The notes under the pieces are model-generated. The model was not told the DNA's origin. It did not search any database and saw only the letters and a program-made list of their open reading frames with translations. Shown here piece after piece: positions 8,496-16,840 of a stretch of 27,768 nt of DNA. Position 1 is the first letter of the stretch; every line of letters starts with the position of its first letter. The stretch is from an uncultured Campylobacter sp. (GTDB taxonomy: Bacteria; Campylobacterota; Campylobacteria; Campylobacterales; Campylobacteraceae), in NCBI GenBank assembly GCA_900539505.1, contig UQCL01000023.1, forward strand, positions 1-27,768. Reading direction: 5' to 3'. A program made the translations under genes and the position numbers.

Positions 8496-9629
8496 TCAAA
8501 TTCTTACTAAAATTTCCCTAACGTCTAAAAATATGCGCGAGAGCCCGTAAATTTGAACTTTGGCAGCTCTTATCTCGTCCGTGACGATGATCGGCGAGAG
8601 CGAGCCCGCAGCGCACAGGGCGGCGCGAGTTTTATTTTGGCGCGCGAGACTCGTCGGGTTTTTTAGCATTTCGGATACGCTTTTGAAATTTGATCTTGAA
8701 ATTTCGTTAAATTTCGCCAGGTTTAAAATTTTAATCTCGCCCTTATCGCTGCAAAAAATTTCGCACTCCCGCTCTATGCTAAACTTCACGTTTTCGCGCG
8801 TAAAATGCGAGCCAAATAGCACAAACGAAGGCACAACCTCGCCGTCAAATTTGATCCATGCGCGCAGCAGACGGTAGTTTAAAAACCGATCGCGCAGCAC
8901 GCTAAATTTAACCCCTTTTCTTTCAAGCGAGCAAAGCTTTTTGTAAAATTTCAACTTCTCCTCTACCGAAGCGGGCAGGATTTGCCGATCGATAGACGAC
9001 ATTAGTTCGTAAATTTCGGCGCCTTGAGCTAAATTTTGCTTCAAATCCGCCGTCAGACTTCCGTCCGAATTCCGCTCGGCCCTTCGCTGATCATTCCGCT
9101 GCGCCGCAAGCGCGTAGATGCAGCCGCAGTAGTTTTGATGATAGAGCGCGTCTTTTTTCGCGAGCGCAAACTGCTCGTTCGTGCCGCCGTTTTTGCGAAA
9201 ATCGGGCGCGATAAACTCCAGTCCGCAGCGCTCGCAGATACGTTGCAACGAGGCGCAAAGTTGAGAGTGCGATTTTTTGGGGCTCATAAGAAGCGTCGTG
9301 GTGATTTTGCGCTCGCCCAAACTTAGCGCGAGCTCGGCCGTTTTTTGCATGCGAAAATCAAAGCAAAACTCGCAGCGCGCGCCTTTTTCGGGCTCATTTT
9401 CAAGCCCGCGCGCGCCGTCTAACCAGCCCTGCAAATCATACTCGCCCGGGATAAATTTAATCCCTAAATTCTCGCAAACCCGCTTTGCATCGTACATTCT
9501 AAGAACGTATTCGCCGCAAGGGTGGATGTTTGGATCGTAAAAATAGCCTATTAACGGCTCTTTCGTGAGCTCTTTAAAGCGGCGCAAAAAATAATCGCAA
9601 TCGACCGAGCAGCAGATGTGAACCAGCAA
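8496..9629 (-). CDS. queH: Epoxyqueuosine reductase QueH (DUF208)
   Basis: Reduces epoxyqueuosine to queuosine in the tRNA wobble base (last step of Q synthesis), replacing cobalamin-dependent QueG. The first 175 residues hold the QueH signature: adjacent cysteines in HICCSVD (Cys6-Cys7), YFYDPNIHPCGEY (29-41), CEFC (Cys86, Cys89), TTTLLMSPKKSH (110-121) and YCGC (167-170), which together bind an iron-sulfur cluster. About 200 further residues form a C-terminal extension rich in Lys and Arg with no motif I recognise. Compact QueH proteins are near 200 residues, so this is the long type. The start is a TTG at 9629 behind AAAGGG; the CC motif sits so close to it that no later start is possible. 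Divergent from the DUF748 gene. Confidence 0.88.
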   Translation of the reverse strand: MLVHICCSVDCDYFLRRFKELTKEPLIGYFYDPNIHPCGEYVLRMYDAKRVCENLGIKFIPGEYDLQGWLDGARGLENEPEKGARCEFCFDFRMQKTAELALSLGERKITTTLLMSPKKSHSQLCASLQRICERCGLEFIAPDFRKNGGTNEQFALAKKDALYHQNYCGCIYALAAQRNDQRRAERNSDGSLTADLKQNLAQGAEIYELMSSIDRQILPASVEEKLKFYKKLCSLERKGVKFSVLRDRFLNYRLLRAWIKFDGEVVPSFVLFGSHFTRENVKFSIERECEIFCSDKGEIKILNLAKFNEISRSNFKSVSEMLKNPTSLARQNKTRAALCAAGSLSPIIVTDEIRAAKVQIYGLSRIFLDVREILVRI

Positions 9630-9650
9630 AATTTAACCCTTTGCACGAAA

Positions 9651-9664
9651 TTTTTGGATATAAT
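9651..9664 (+). promoter_or_regulatory. Promoter of the DUF748 gene
   Basis: TTTTTGGA followed by TATAAT (-10 box 9659-9664) is a near-consensus Campylobacter sigma-70 promoter. It lies about 30 nt before the ATG at 9695. It also argues against translation starting at the TTG at 9641, which is upstream of the promoter. Confidence 0.75.
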
Positions 9665-9694
9665 TTTACGCTATCAAAATTAATGAGCGGAAAA

Positions 9695-12600
9695 ATGAAA
9701 AATTTTTTTATAAAACACTGGCGTAAGTTTGCTTGCGGCTTGAGCGGATTTGCGCTATTTTACGTGCTCGCGGGCTTTTTCGGCGTGCCGCTTTTTATCG
9801 AAAAGGCGCTGCCTAAAATTTTAGAGGGCAGAGCAAGCTTTAGCGTGCAGGACGCTAAATTTAACCCCTTTACCTACGAGCTAAACGTCACCAAGCCGGA
9901 GCTTAGCACCTTTAAGCCGCTGTTTAGCGCCGATGAGATAAATCTAAAAATCGGTTTTTCAAAGCTTTTTAAAAAGACTCTCGCGATAGAAATTTTGCAC
10001 CTAAAATCGCCTAAATTTCACGTCGAGCGTGAGCAAAACGGCACCTTCAATTTCGAGCCGCTACTTTCAGAGCAAAAGAGCGAAAGTAAAGATGAAAACT
10101 CCAGCTTCAACGTCACGCTGAATAATTTTAAGATCGAGCGTGGCTCTCTGGGCTACGTCGATAACTCCCTAAAAAGGCCGTTTTCGCTCATCTCGACCGA
10201 GCTAAATTATGAGATCAACGGACTAAGCTTAAAGGACGAAACGATCGGCGAGCACGATTTAAGCGCCGTTTCGCGTACATACGACGCGCTGAGCTTCGAT
10301 GGAGCCATCGACCTGGCGCCTCTTCGTCTACACGGCAAGGTAGATATCTCGCGGCTGAAAATCGATCCGTTTTGGCTATCATACCTCGATCCTAGCGGCG
10401 TGCGGTTTAAAAACGGCTTCCTTTCCGCCACGCTGAATTATCGATTGAGCCTTGATGAAAATATAAAATTTGCGCTTGAAAACTCAAAACTCGAGCTTGA
10501 GAGCCTAGAAATTTTGCAAGATCAAAATTTAATTTCGCTAGACTCGCTAAAAATCCCGAGCTTTAGCCTAAATACGGACGTTTCGAATGAAATTTCAGGC
10601 AGAGTGGTAATCCCGCAAGTGCTAGTTTCGGGCGCAAAATACGATATGAACGAAACTAAAATTTCCACGGGCTTTGAGGGCGCGCGGGTCGCGGATTTTG
10701 CGCTGGATTTTAATAAAACGAGCGCGAACTTGCGGCTAAACTCCGCCGTAAAAAGCGTAGATCTAAACCGCTCAAACTTTGCAAACCCGCTAATTTCGGT
10801 CGTTTCAAACGACACTAAAATCACGGAAAATTTCTTAAAATTTAACGCCGAAGGTAACGACACAGCCCTTCATACGGGCTTTGGCGCCTTTAATATTGCG
10901 GACACGCAGATTACGCTAGCGCGCAGCGATAAAATTTCACTCGCCGCAACCGAGCTGGGCGCGTTTAGCTACGACAAGGAGGGCGCGCAAAACGGCGTAA
11001 GCCTAGAGTTTGCTAAAATTTCAAACTCCAAAATCGCAAACAAAAACGGAATTTTTAGCGGATTTGAAAGCTTCGGCGTGCAAGGGGTTAAATTTAACGT
11101 CGCGGATCTCGATCTGGGCGTGGATAAAATTTTGCTAAACGAGCCGTTTTTCAACTCGGAAGTGGGCGTTAACGGCGTCAAAAGCATAAACGATCTGGCG
11201 ATCTTAAGCGCGATCTCTAAAAATCCTGCGAGCTTTAAAAAAACGGCGAGCGCGGGCGATGCAAACTCGGCGGATGCAAACTCTACGGCAAGCGGCGCAA
11301 ATTCGGATTCTAAAAAGCCCGCCAAAAGCCCCGCTTTAAAATTTAAGATCGGCGAGGCCTCCGTAACCGGCGCAAAGGCTAAGATCAGCGAGAGCTTTAT
11401 CGTTAAAAACAACGTGCACGAGATCAAGGATTTTAGCGCCACGCTAAGCGGGCTAAGCTCGAATTTCGCCGAGCCTTTCGGCATCAAAGCAAACCTTATC
11501 ACGGGCGAAATCACCGCTAACGCGGACGGCAAGGCTAGTATCGCGCCGCTTAACGCGGGCATGAGCTTCAGCCTAAATGCGCCGAACTTGGGCGTCTTTA
11601 ACAAATATATGGCAGAATTTATCACGGGCTCCATCGCGGGCGAGCTTGCTACGCAAGGGCAGCTGAAGCTTTCAAACACATTCTCGCTCGAAGCGGGGCT
11701 ATCCGGAAAAGGCTTGGCGTTAAGCTCGGGCAGGGATAAAATTTTCTCCCTTGCATCGCTGAATGTCACGCAAATAGCGCTAAGCCCAAACTCTCTCACA
11801 CTAAATAAGATCGCTCTTGGCTCGCCCGCAGCAAATATCTCGCTAAATAAAGACAGGCGTTTAAATTTGCTCTCGTTGATAAAGCCCGCCGCGCAGGCAA
11901 AACAGGCCGCAAAGCCCACCGAAGCTGCGCCTAGCAGATCCGCAAAAAACGGGGCGAGCTTTGCGTGGAGCGTAAAAAATATCTCGCTTAGCGGCGGAAG
12001 TTTAAATTTCACCGATGAGAGTCTAGCAACGCCCTTTAAACTGCGCATCAGCGATATGAAAGCAAGCATCAGCGAGATCAGCCCGAAGCGGGCGGCGGAT
12101 ATCAAGCTTAGCTCGCTCGTAAGCGGAAGCGGGCTAGCGAACATCACGGCGCGCGCCTATCCGCTGGACTTTAAACGCAAAAGCGACATAAACGTCGTTT
12201 TAAAGGAGATCCCGCTTGTGCCCGCATCGCCCTATACCGCCAAATATATCGGCAATGAAATCGCGGGCGGCAAGTTAAATTTAAAACTTGCCTACAAAAT
12301 CGACGATGGCAAGCTAAACGCAAGCAATGATCTAAATTTAGACCGCTTCGAGCTCGGCAAAGAGGTAGCGAGCAAGGATGCGCTGAGCCTTCCGATCGGT
12401 CTAGTCGTATCGATCCTAAAGGACAGCGACGATCAGATCGATATTAGCCTGCCTCTAAGCGGCGCGATGAATGATCCGAAATTTAGCTACGGCGCGCTGG
12501 TTTGGGGTGCGGTCAAAAAGCTGCTCTCCGACATCGTGTTAAGCCCGTTTAGATTTATGGGAAAGATCGCGGGCGTAGATACGAAAAAGCTCGAAAGTAT

Positions 12601-13057
12601 CGATTTTGAGGCGGCGAGCAGCGAAATTTTAATCAGCGAAAACTCTAAAATAGATGATTTAGCCAAGGTCGCAAAAGCCAAGCCCGAACTTAAGATCACC
12701 CTAAACTCTGCGTATAACGAAAAGCTCGATACTCACGAGTTTAAAAGGCGCTCGCTGCAAAATACCCTCACGCTGATGTCAAATAAACAAGGTCTCTCCA
12801 CGGATGAAGCCATAGCGGCGCTTAAGATCAAATACGGCATCAAATCCGGTGGCGATGAGGCGATGGAGGAGCTGATAAGCGCGCAGAAATTTACCCGTTC
12901 GCGTCTTGATGAGTTAGCCCTTGCCAGGGCGACTGCCGTGCAAGCGGCACTCGTGCAGCGCGGCGTAAGCGCCTCTCGCATAGAGATCAAAAAACCGAGC
13001 GAAGCGGAGCTTAAACAAAACAGCTTCATCCCGCTAAACCTGGGTCTTGAAAAATAG
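9695..13057 (+). CDS. DUF748 / AsmA-like envelope protein
   Basis: Large envelope protein of 1120 residues. The frame opens at a TTG (9641), but ATG 9695 is preferred: it follows GAGCGGA and lies downstream of the TATAAT box. An N-terminal membrane helix (about residues 12-33) anchors a very long periplasmic region of repeating beta-strand segments, typical of DUF748 and of AsmA-like bridge proteins thought to help move lipids between membranes or maintain the outer membrane. A low-complexity Ala/Ser/Asn/Lys linker lies near 530-550 and another Ala/Lys/Pro linker near 730-750. The C-terminus (from about 1005) resembles the DUF748 tail with an OmpA-like flavour: KITLNSAYNEKLDTHEF, then LALARATAVQAALVQRGV and an ending similar to peptidoglycan-binding modules. 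Which lipid or partner it handles cannot be read from sequence. Appears monocistronic, with a new promoter before dapB. Confidence 0.85.
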   Translation: MKNFFIKHWRKFACGLSGFALFYVLAGFFGVPLFIEKALPKILEGRASFSVQDAKFNPFTYELNVTKPELSTFKPLFSADEINLKIGFSKLFKKTLAIEILHLKSPKFHVEREQNGTFNFEPLLSEQKSESKDENSSFNVTLNNFKIERGSLGYVDNSLKRPFSLISTELNYEINGLSLKDETIGEHDLSAVSRTYDALSFDGAIDLAPLRLHGKVDISRLKIDPFWLSYLDPSGVRFKNGFLSATLNYRLSLDENIKFALENSKLELESLEILQDQNLISLDSLKIPSFSLNTDVSNEISGRVVIPQVLVSGAKYDMNETKISTGFEGARVADFALDFNKTSANLRLNSAVKSVDLNRSNFANPLISVVSNDTKITENFLKFNAEGNDTALHTGFGAFNIADTQITLARSDKISLAATELGAFSYDKEGAQNGVSLEFAKISNSKIANKNGIFSGFESFGVQGVKFNVADLDLGVDKILLNEPFFNSEVGVNGVKSINDLAILSAISKNPASFKKTASAGDANSADANSTASGANSDSKKPAKSPALKFKIGEASVTGAKAKISESFIVKNNVHEIKDFSATLSGLSSNFAEPFGIKANLITGEITANADGKASIAPLNAGMSFSLNAPNLGVFNKYMAEFITGSIAGELATQGQLKLSNTFSLEAGLSGKGLALSSGRDKIFSLASLNVTQIALSPNSLTLNKIALGSPAANISLNKDRRLNLLSLIKPAAQAKQAAKPTEAAPSRSAKNGASFAWSVKNISLSGGSLNFTDESLATPFKLRISDMKASISEISPKRAADIKLSSLVSGSGLANITARAYPLDFKRKSDINVVLKEIPLVPASPYTAKYIGNEIAGGKLNLKLAYKIDDGKLNASNDLNLDRFELGKEVASKDALSLPIGLVVSILKDSDDQIDISLPLSGAMNDPKFSYGALVWGAVKKLLSDIVLSPFRFMGKIAGVDTKKLESIDFEAASSEILISENSKIDDLAKVAKAKPELKITLNSAYNEKLDTHEFKRRSLQNTLTLMSNKQGLSTDEAIAALKIKYGIKSGGDEAMEELISAQKFTRSRLDELALARATAVQAALVQRGVSASRIEIKKPSEAELKQNSFIPLNLGLEK

Positions 13058-13070
13058 CGTAAGCAAAATT

Positions 13071-13080
13071 TGGCTATACT
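13071..13080 (+). promoter_or_regulatory. Promoter of dapB
   Basis: TTTGGC followed by TATACT (-10 box 13075-13080) lies 27 nt before the dapB ATG, in the short gap after the DUF748 stop. It matches the local promoter style. Confidence 0.6.
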
Positions 13081-13107
13081 AAGCGGACTAAATTTAAAGG
13101 ATGAGCG

Positions 13108-13869
13108 ATGATAAATATAGGAATTCACGGCGGAAGCGGCAGAATGGGCACGATGATCTACGAATGCCTGAAAAATTTCGATCAGGCGCAAGCAAGCGTG
13201 ATCTACACGGTCGCACCGCTTGATTATACGCCGAACTGCGCTGTAACGAGCAGCTACGACGAGCTTTTTAGTAGCTGCGACGTCGTGATAGACTTTACGA
13301 TCCGAGACGGCGCAATAAGCTTAATGAAATTTGCGCTTTCGCACCCAAAGCCGCTTTGCATCGGCACGACGGCTCTGGATGATGAGGGCGAGCGGCTACT
13401 GCGCGAATGCGGCGCAAAAATGCCCGTGCTGCACGCTACGAATATGAGCCTGGGCGTCGCGGTGCTAAACAAGCTCGTAGCACTTGCTAGCAGGAGCCTG
13501 CGCGATTTTGACTGCGAAATTTTAGAGATGCACCACCGCCACAAAAAAGACGCCCCGAGCGGCACGGCGATGAGCCTTGCGGAAAGTGCCGCAAGCGCGC
13601 GCGAGCTAAACTTAAAAGACGTGCGCGTAAGCGGTCGCGACGGGCTCATCGGCGAGCGCGGCAAGGACGAGATCGCCGTGATGTCGCTGCGCGGAGGCGA
13701 TATAGTCGGGCGTCACACCGTGGGATTTTACGGAGATGGCGAATTTATCGAGCTAAATCATACGGCGACTTCGCGCGCGACCTTTGCCAGAGGCGCGATA
13801 AAGGCGGCAGTTTGGCTAGCGCCCCAAAATAGCGGGCTTTACGGCATCGACGACTGCTTAGGGATTTAG
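13108..13869 (+). CDS. dapB: 4-hydroxy-tetrahydrodipicolinate reductase
   Basis: NAD(P)H-dependent reductase of the diaminopimelate/lysine pathway, supplying peptidoglycan and lysine precursors. The 253 residues start with the Rossmann nucleotide loop IGIHGGSGRMG, have CIGTTALDD, and carry the catalytic signature EMHHRHKKDAPSGTA (about 147-161; proton-donor His and substrate-binding Lys). A C-terminal HTVGFYGDGEFIELNHTATSR follows, as expected for the family. Start ATG 13108 is preceded by AAAGGATGAGCG. dapB beside purF is a familiar Campylobacter pair; here a decayed gene sits between them. Confidence 0.96.
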   Translation: MINIGIHGGSGRMGTMIYECLKNFDQAQASVIYTVAPLDYTPNCAVTSSYDELFSSCDVVIDFTIRDGAISLMKFALSHPKPLCIGTTALDDEGERLLRECGAKMPVLHATNMSLGVAVLNKLVALASRSLRDFDCEILEMHHRHKKDAPSGTAMSLAESAASARELNLKDVRVSGRDGLIGERGKDEIAVMSLRGGDIVGRHTVGFYGDGEFIELNHTATSRATFARGAIKAAVWLAPQNSGLYGIDDCLGI

Positions 13870-13898
13870 GCCTTTGCGGCTAAATTTAAGAGGAAAAG

Positions 13899-14131
13899 AT
13901 GCCAACCAAAGATGAAATTTTAAATTTTCTGCGCGAGCTAAAGCCCGAGCTTGAAAGCTTTAGAATTTACAAAGTCGGGCTATTCGGCAGCTACGCCACA
14001 GGCGGAGCGAATATCGCCGAGAGGTTTAAAATTTCAGCCGATCTATTTGATGAGGCGCCGACTACATGCCGGACGGCGAGCCGTCGATGATAAAACAAAA
14101 TATAGATAAATTTCTAAAAAATAAAATTTAA
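13899..14131 (+). pseudogene. Broken MNT-type nucleotidyltransferase remnant
   Basis: The frame from ATG 13899 (after AAGAGGAAAAG) encodes KDEILNFLRELKPELESF and YKVGLFGSYATGGA, the N-terminal signature of small MNT nucleotidyltransferases (antitoxin partners of HEPN toxins). Right after GSYATGGA the frame passes straight into NIAERFKISADLFDEA, which looks like a late segment of the same family. The middle holding the catalytic Asp pair (normally SDID) is missing. Near 14056-14060 the frame is lost: the original frame stops at 14090, while a shifted frame continues the family tail DYMPDGEPSMIKQNI to a TAA at 14129-14131. I infer an internal deletion plus a frameshift, giving an inactive relic. 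No HEPN gene accompanies it. Confidence 0.65.
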
Positions 14132-14142
14132 GAGGTTAGAAA

Positions 14143-15489
14143 ATGTGCGCAATCGTGGGAGTCATAAATTCCGAAGGTGCGGCTAAGACCGCGTATTACG
14201 GGCTTTTTGCCATGCAGCACCGCGGCCAGGAGGCAAGCGGCATCAGCTCGAGCTTTATTCATCATATCAAAACGATCAAAGCCACGGGGCTCGTGACGGA
14301 GGTTTTTAGCCCCGCGAGTTTTGAAATTTTAAAAGGCAACATCGCGATCGGCCACAACCGCTACGGCACCGCGGGCGCAGACAGCCTGAAAGACGCGCAG
14401 CCAGTTGCGGGCAACTACGCTCTGGGGGAGATCTCGATCGTTCATAACGGAAATTTGATCAATAAAGATGAAATTCGCCGCAAGCTCGTAAGCGAAGGGG
14501 CGATCTTTCAGTCCAACATGGATACCGAAAATATCCTGCACCTCATCGCGCGCTGTAAGCAGGAGCATCTAAAAGACCGTATCATCGAGGCGCTGCAACA
14601 ATGCGTAGGCGCGTATTCGCTTCTGATCCTGAGCCGCTCGAAGATGTTTGCCGTGCGCGATCGCTACGGCGTGCGTCCGCTCAGCATCGGCAGGCTCAAA
14701 GACGGCGGCTACATCGTCGCGAGCGAAACCTGCGCGTTTGATCTCGTAGGAGCCGAGTTCGTCCGCGACGTGAAGCCCGGCGAGATGGTGATCTTCGAAG
14801 AGGGCAAGGACGAGTTTAGCTCGGTTCAAATTTTAAAAGCCGCGGAGGCTAGAATTTGCGCGTTTGAATACATCTACTTCGCGCGCCCAGACAGCGTCGT
14901 AGAGGGCAAAAATGTATACGAGGTCAGAAAAAAACTGGGCGCTGCGCTCGCGCGAAAATGTGGGAGTTTAAAGGCTGATTTCGTCGTGCCCGTGCCCGAT
15001 AGCGGCGTGCCGGCGGCGCTAGGTTTCGCGCAAGAGAGCAAAATCCCCTTTGAGATGGCGATCGTGCGCAACCACTACATCGGCCGCACCTTCATAGAGC
15101 CGACGCAAGAGGTGCGAAATTTAAAGGTCAAACTCAAGCTAAACCCGATCGGCGCGGCACTGCACGGCAAGAGCGTCGTCGTCGTGGACGATAGCATCGT
15201 GCGCGGCACCACGAGCAAAAAGATCGTCGAGCTTCTGCGCCATGCGGGCGCGGCGCGCGTACATATGTGCATCGCAAGCCCGGAGCTAAAGTATCCCGAG
15301 CGTTACGGCATCGATACGCCGAGCGTGCGCGAGCTGATCGCCGCAAATATGAGCACGGATGAAATTTGCAAATTTATAGGCGCCGACAGCCTCACGTTCC
15401 TTAGCGTGCCTGAGCTCGTAAAGGCGCTTGGGGGCGAGCGCAAATACTCGCTCGTAAGCTTCGACGGCGATTATTTTATCAAGGATTAG
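14143..15489 (+). CDS. purF: Amidophosphoribosyltransferase
   Basis: First committed step of purine synthesis: converts PRPP and glutamine to 5-phosphoribosylamine. The 448-residue protein has Cys2 as the N-terminal nucleophile straight after Met (MCAIVGVINSEG), so no long propeptide needs removal. The Ntn glutaminase domain shows MQHRGQEASG (24-33), HNRYGTAG (71-78) and HNGNL (101-105). The phosphoribosyltransferase domain has the PRPP loop VVVVDDSIVRGTT (345-357). Length is typical. Start ATG 14143 follows AGAGG. Its pairing with dapB fits Campylobacter gene order. An iron-sulfur cluster type seems possible from C-terminal cysteines but I did not assign the ligands. Confidence 0.96.
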   Translation: MCAIVGVINSEGAAKTAYYGLFAMQHRGQEASGISSSFIHHIKTIKATGLVTEVFSPASFEILKGNIAIGHNRYGTAGADSLKDAQPVAGNYALGEISIVHNGNLINKDEIRRKLVSEGAIFQSNMDTENILHLIARCKQEHLKDRIIEALQQCVGAYSLLILSRSKMFAVRDRYGVRPLSIGRLKDGGYIVASETCAFDLVGAEFVRDVKPGEMVIFEEGKDEFSSVQILKAAEARICAFEYIYFARPDSVVEGKNVYEVRKKLGAALARKCGSLKADFVVPVPDSGVPAALGFAQESKIPFEMAIVRNHYIGRTFIEPTQEVRNLKVKLKLNPIGAALHGKSVVVVDDSIVRGTTSKKIVELLRHAGAARVHMCIASPELKYPERYGIDTPSVRELIAANMSTDEICKFIGADSLTFLSVPELVKALGGERKYSLVSFDGDYFIKD

Positions 15490-15509
15490 CAAATTTAAAG
15501 GAGCAAACT

Positions 15510-15866
15510 ATGACAAAATTTAAAATTAAGCGCGTCTATGAGAGCGCGGAGAAAGAGGATGGATTTCGCGTACTATGCGACAGACTTTGGCCGCGCGGCA
15601 TAAAAAAAGACGCGCTGGAGCTTGATATGTGGGCGAAAGATATAACGCCTAGCACCGAAATACGCAAGCTTTTCGCGCATAAGCCTGAGAATTTCACCCA
15701 TTTTAAGGAGCTTTACCTAGCCGAACTTGAGCAAAATCCCGCCGTAGCTGAATTTTTGAAAAAGGTTAAAAACGAGCCGGTCGTCACGCTGCTATACGCC
15801 GCAAAGGACGAGCACTGCAACCACGCGATGATTCTGCGCGATTTTTTGCAAAGCAAGGTGCACTAA
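15510..15866 (+). CDS. DUF488 family protein (YeaO-like)
   Basis: Small cytoplasmic protein of 118 residues, the usual length for the YeaO branch of DUF488. Signature segments are FKIKRVYES, DGFRVLCDRLWPRGIKKD (about 18-35) and a conserved tail TLLYAAKDEHCNHAMILRDFL (about 93-113). The biochemical function of the family is unknown; some members are linked to uric acid or nitrogen metabolism by annotation only. It begins 20 nt after the purF stop behind AAAGGAGC, so it is likely the last gene of the dapB-purF transcript. Confidence 0.85.
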   Translation: MTKFKIKRVYESAEKEDGFRVLCDRLWPRGIKKDALELDMWAKDITPSTEIRKLFAHKPENFTHFKELYLAELEQNPAVAEFLKKVKNEPVVTLLYAAKDEHCNHAMILRDFLQSKVH

Positions 15867-15871
15867 AATTT

Positions 15872-15886
15872 TGCGCTCAAAGCGCA
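15872..15886. terminator. Hairpin after the DUF488 gene
   Basis: TGCGCT-CAA-AGCGCA is a perfect 6-bp stem with a 3-nt loop, 5 nt after the DUF488 stop. AAAATTTT flanks it on the left and no long T-run follows on the right, so it is a weak terminator candidate for the plus strand. It could equally serve minus-strand transcripts. Confidence 0.35.
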
Positions 15887-16336
15887 CTGCTCGCCATATT
15901 TTAAAGCAAATGTAAAACCGCCTCACTCACCAATCCACTCGGAAAACCGATGCGCGAGGCGTAAAATTCAGCGAACAGGCGTAAGCGGAGCGCTCTTAAA
16001 GCCTTATCGGGCGCGATTTGAGATAAATTTTCTATCCGGATGTACACTTCGCAGATGCGCAAAACAAACGCTAAATTTTGCGTCAGAGCTTTAAAAAACG
16101 CAAAATTTTATAAAAAGCAAATAAAATTTCAAGGAAAATAACTCGATTTAATATATGCAAATTTAGAATGTCATCTATTTTTTAACGCTACTTTTAATAA
16201 TGCAAGCTAGGAATTTAAAAAGTGGGCTTAATATAAATTCGCAACAAATCAAATTAATTTCTTACACGCAGCATTTTTAAATTTCATTTAAGGATTTGCC
16301 GCTAACATTGCTCGTAATTTTTTACAAGGAGAAACT
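15887..16336. other. Gene-poor interval before the TOBE gene
   Basis: No convincing gene. On the minus strand 15901-16107 is an open stretch of 68 codons with sensible composition (includes RALRLRLFAEFYASRIGFP), with a possible TTG start at 16062 but no clear ribosome site; it may be a relic. From about 16130 the DNA becomes AT-rich and probably holds the promoter of the TOBE gene, but I cannot fix a -10 box. No ModE-like palindrome was seen. Confidence 0.5.
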
Positions 16337-16762
16337 ATGGCAATAAGTGCTAGAAATCAGCTTCACGTCGTAATCAGCGACGTAAAAACAGGTGCGGTAA
16401 ATTCGCTAATCACAGCTAAAACCAGAGGCGGCGACGTGCTAAAAGCAACCGTGACGGTTGATTCTGAAAAAACTTTGGATTTAAAAGCCGGCAAAGAGGC
16501 GGTATTTTTATTCAAAGCCCCAAACGTCATCATTTCAAAGGGAGAAAATGATCTTCGCCTAAGTGCTGCAAATCAACTAAAAGGCAAAATCACCGCCGTT
16601 AAAGAGGGCGCAATCAATGCTGAAATCGATGTCAGAACTGCAGGTGGTGAGAATCTAAGCGCGATCGTCACAAACAGCTCCGTTAAAAATTTGGCGCTAG
16701 CAGTCGGCGACGAAGTAACCGCGATCATAAAAGCTACTCAAATCATAGTCGGCGTAAAATAA
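16337..16762 (+). CDS. Tandem-TOBE molybdopterin/molybdate-binding protein (Mop family)
   Basis: The 141-residue product consists of two TOBE/Mop domains (about 2-68 and 72-140). The first opens with ISARNQLHVVISDVKTGAVN and the second with LSAANQLKGKITAVKEGAIN, the classic NQL..(K/V)...GAVNAE signature. Such proteins bind molybdate or tungstate oxyanions in the cytoplasm and act as a store or delivery buffer for molybdenum cofactor enzymes (known family property). Start ATG 16337 sits behind AAGGAGAAACT, a strong site. It stands alone: no modABC transporter, ModE helix-turn-helix domain or cofactor gene is beside it. A hairpin 47 nt downstream probably ends the transcript. Confidence 0.9.
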   Translation: MAISARNQLHVVISDVKTGAVNSLITAKTRGGDVLKATVTVDSEKTLDLKAGKEAVFLFKAPNVIISKGENDLRLSAANQLKGKITAVKEGAINAEIDVRTAGGENLSAIVTNSSVKNLALAVGDEVTAIIKATQIIVGVK

Positions 16763-16809
16763 TCCTGCATTGCGCGAAACGATGTGCACGCTTTAAACAT
16801 CACAAAATC

Positions 16810-16840
16810 AAGGAGCGAAATTTTATAAATTCTGCTCCTT
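16810..16840 (+). terminator. Stem-loop after the TOBE gene
   Basis: Arms AAGGAGC (16810-16816) and GCTCCTT (16834-16840) pair perfectly, and the interior AAATTTTATAAATT can extend the stem imperfectly. The tail is CTTC rather than a T-run, so rho-independent function is plausible but not certain. Confidence 0.45.

Noticed and set aside
9641..9694. N-terminal extension of the DUF748 protein from the TTG at 9641
   Set aside because: The TATAAT promoter box lies inside this stretch and the ATG at 9695 has a ribosome site and begins the membrane anchor.
10969..12147. Long minus-strand open frame of about 390 codons inside the DUF748 gene
   Set aside because: It is a mirror frame caused by the codon bias of the DUF748 gene; the plus-strand protein has clear family features.
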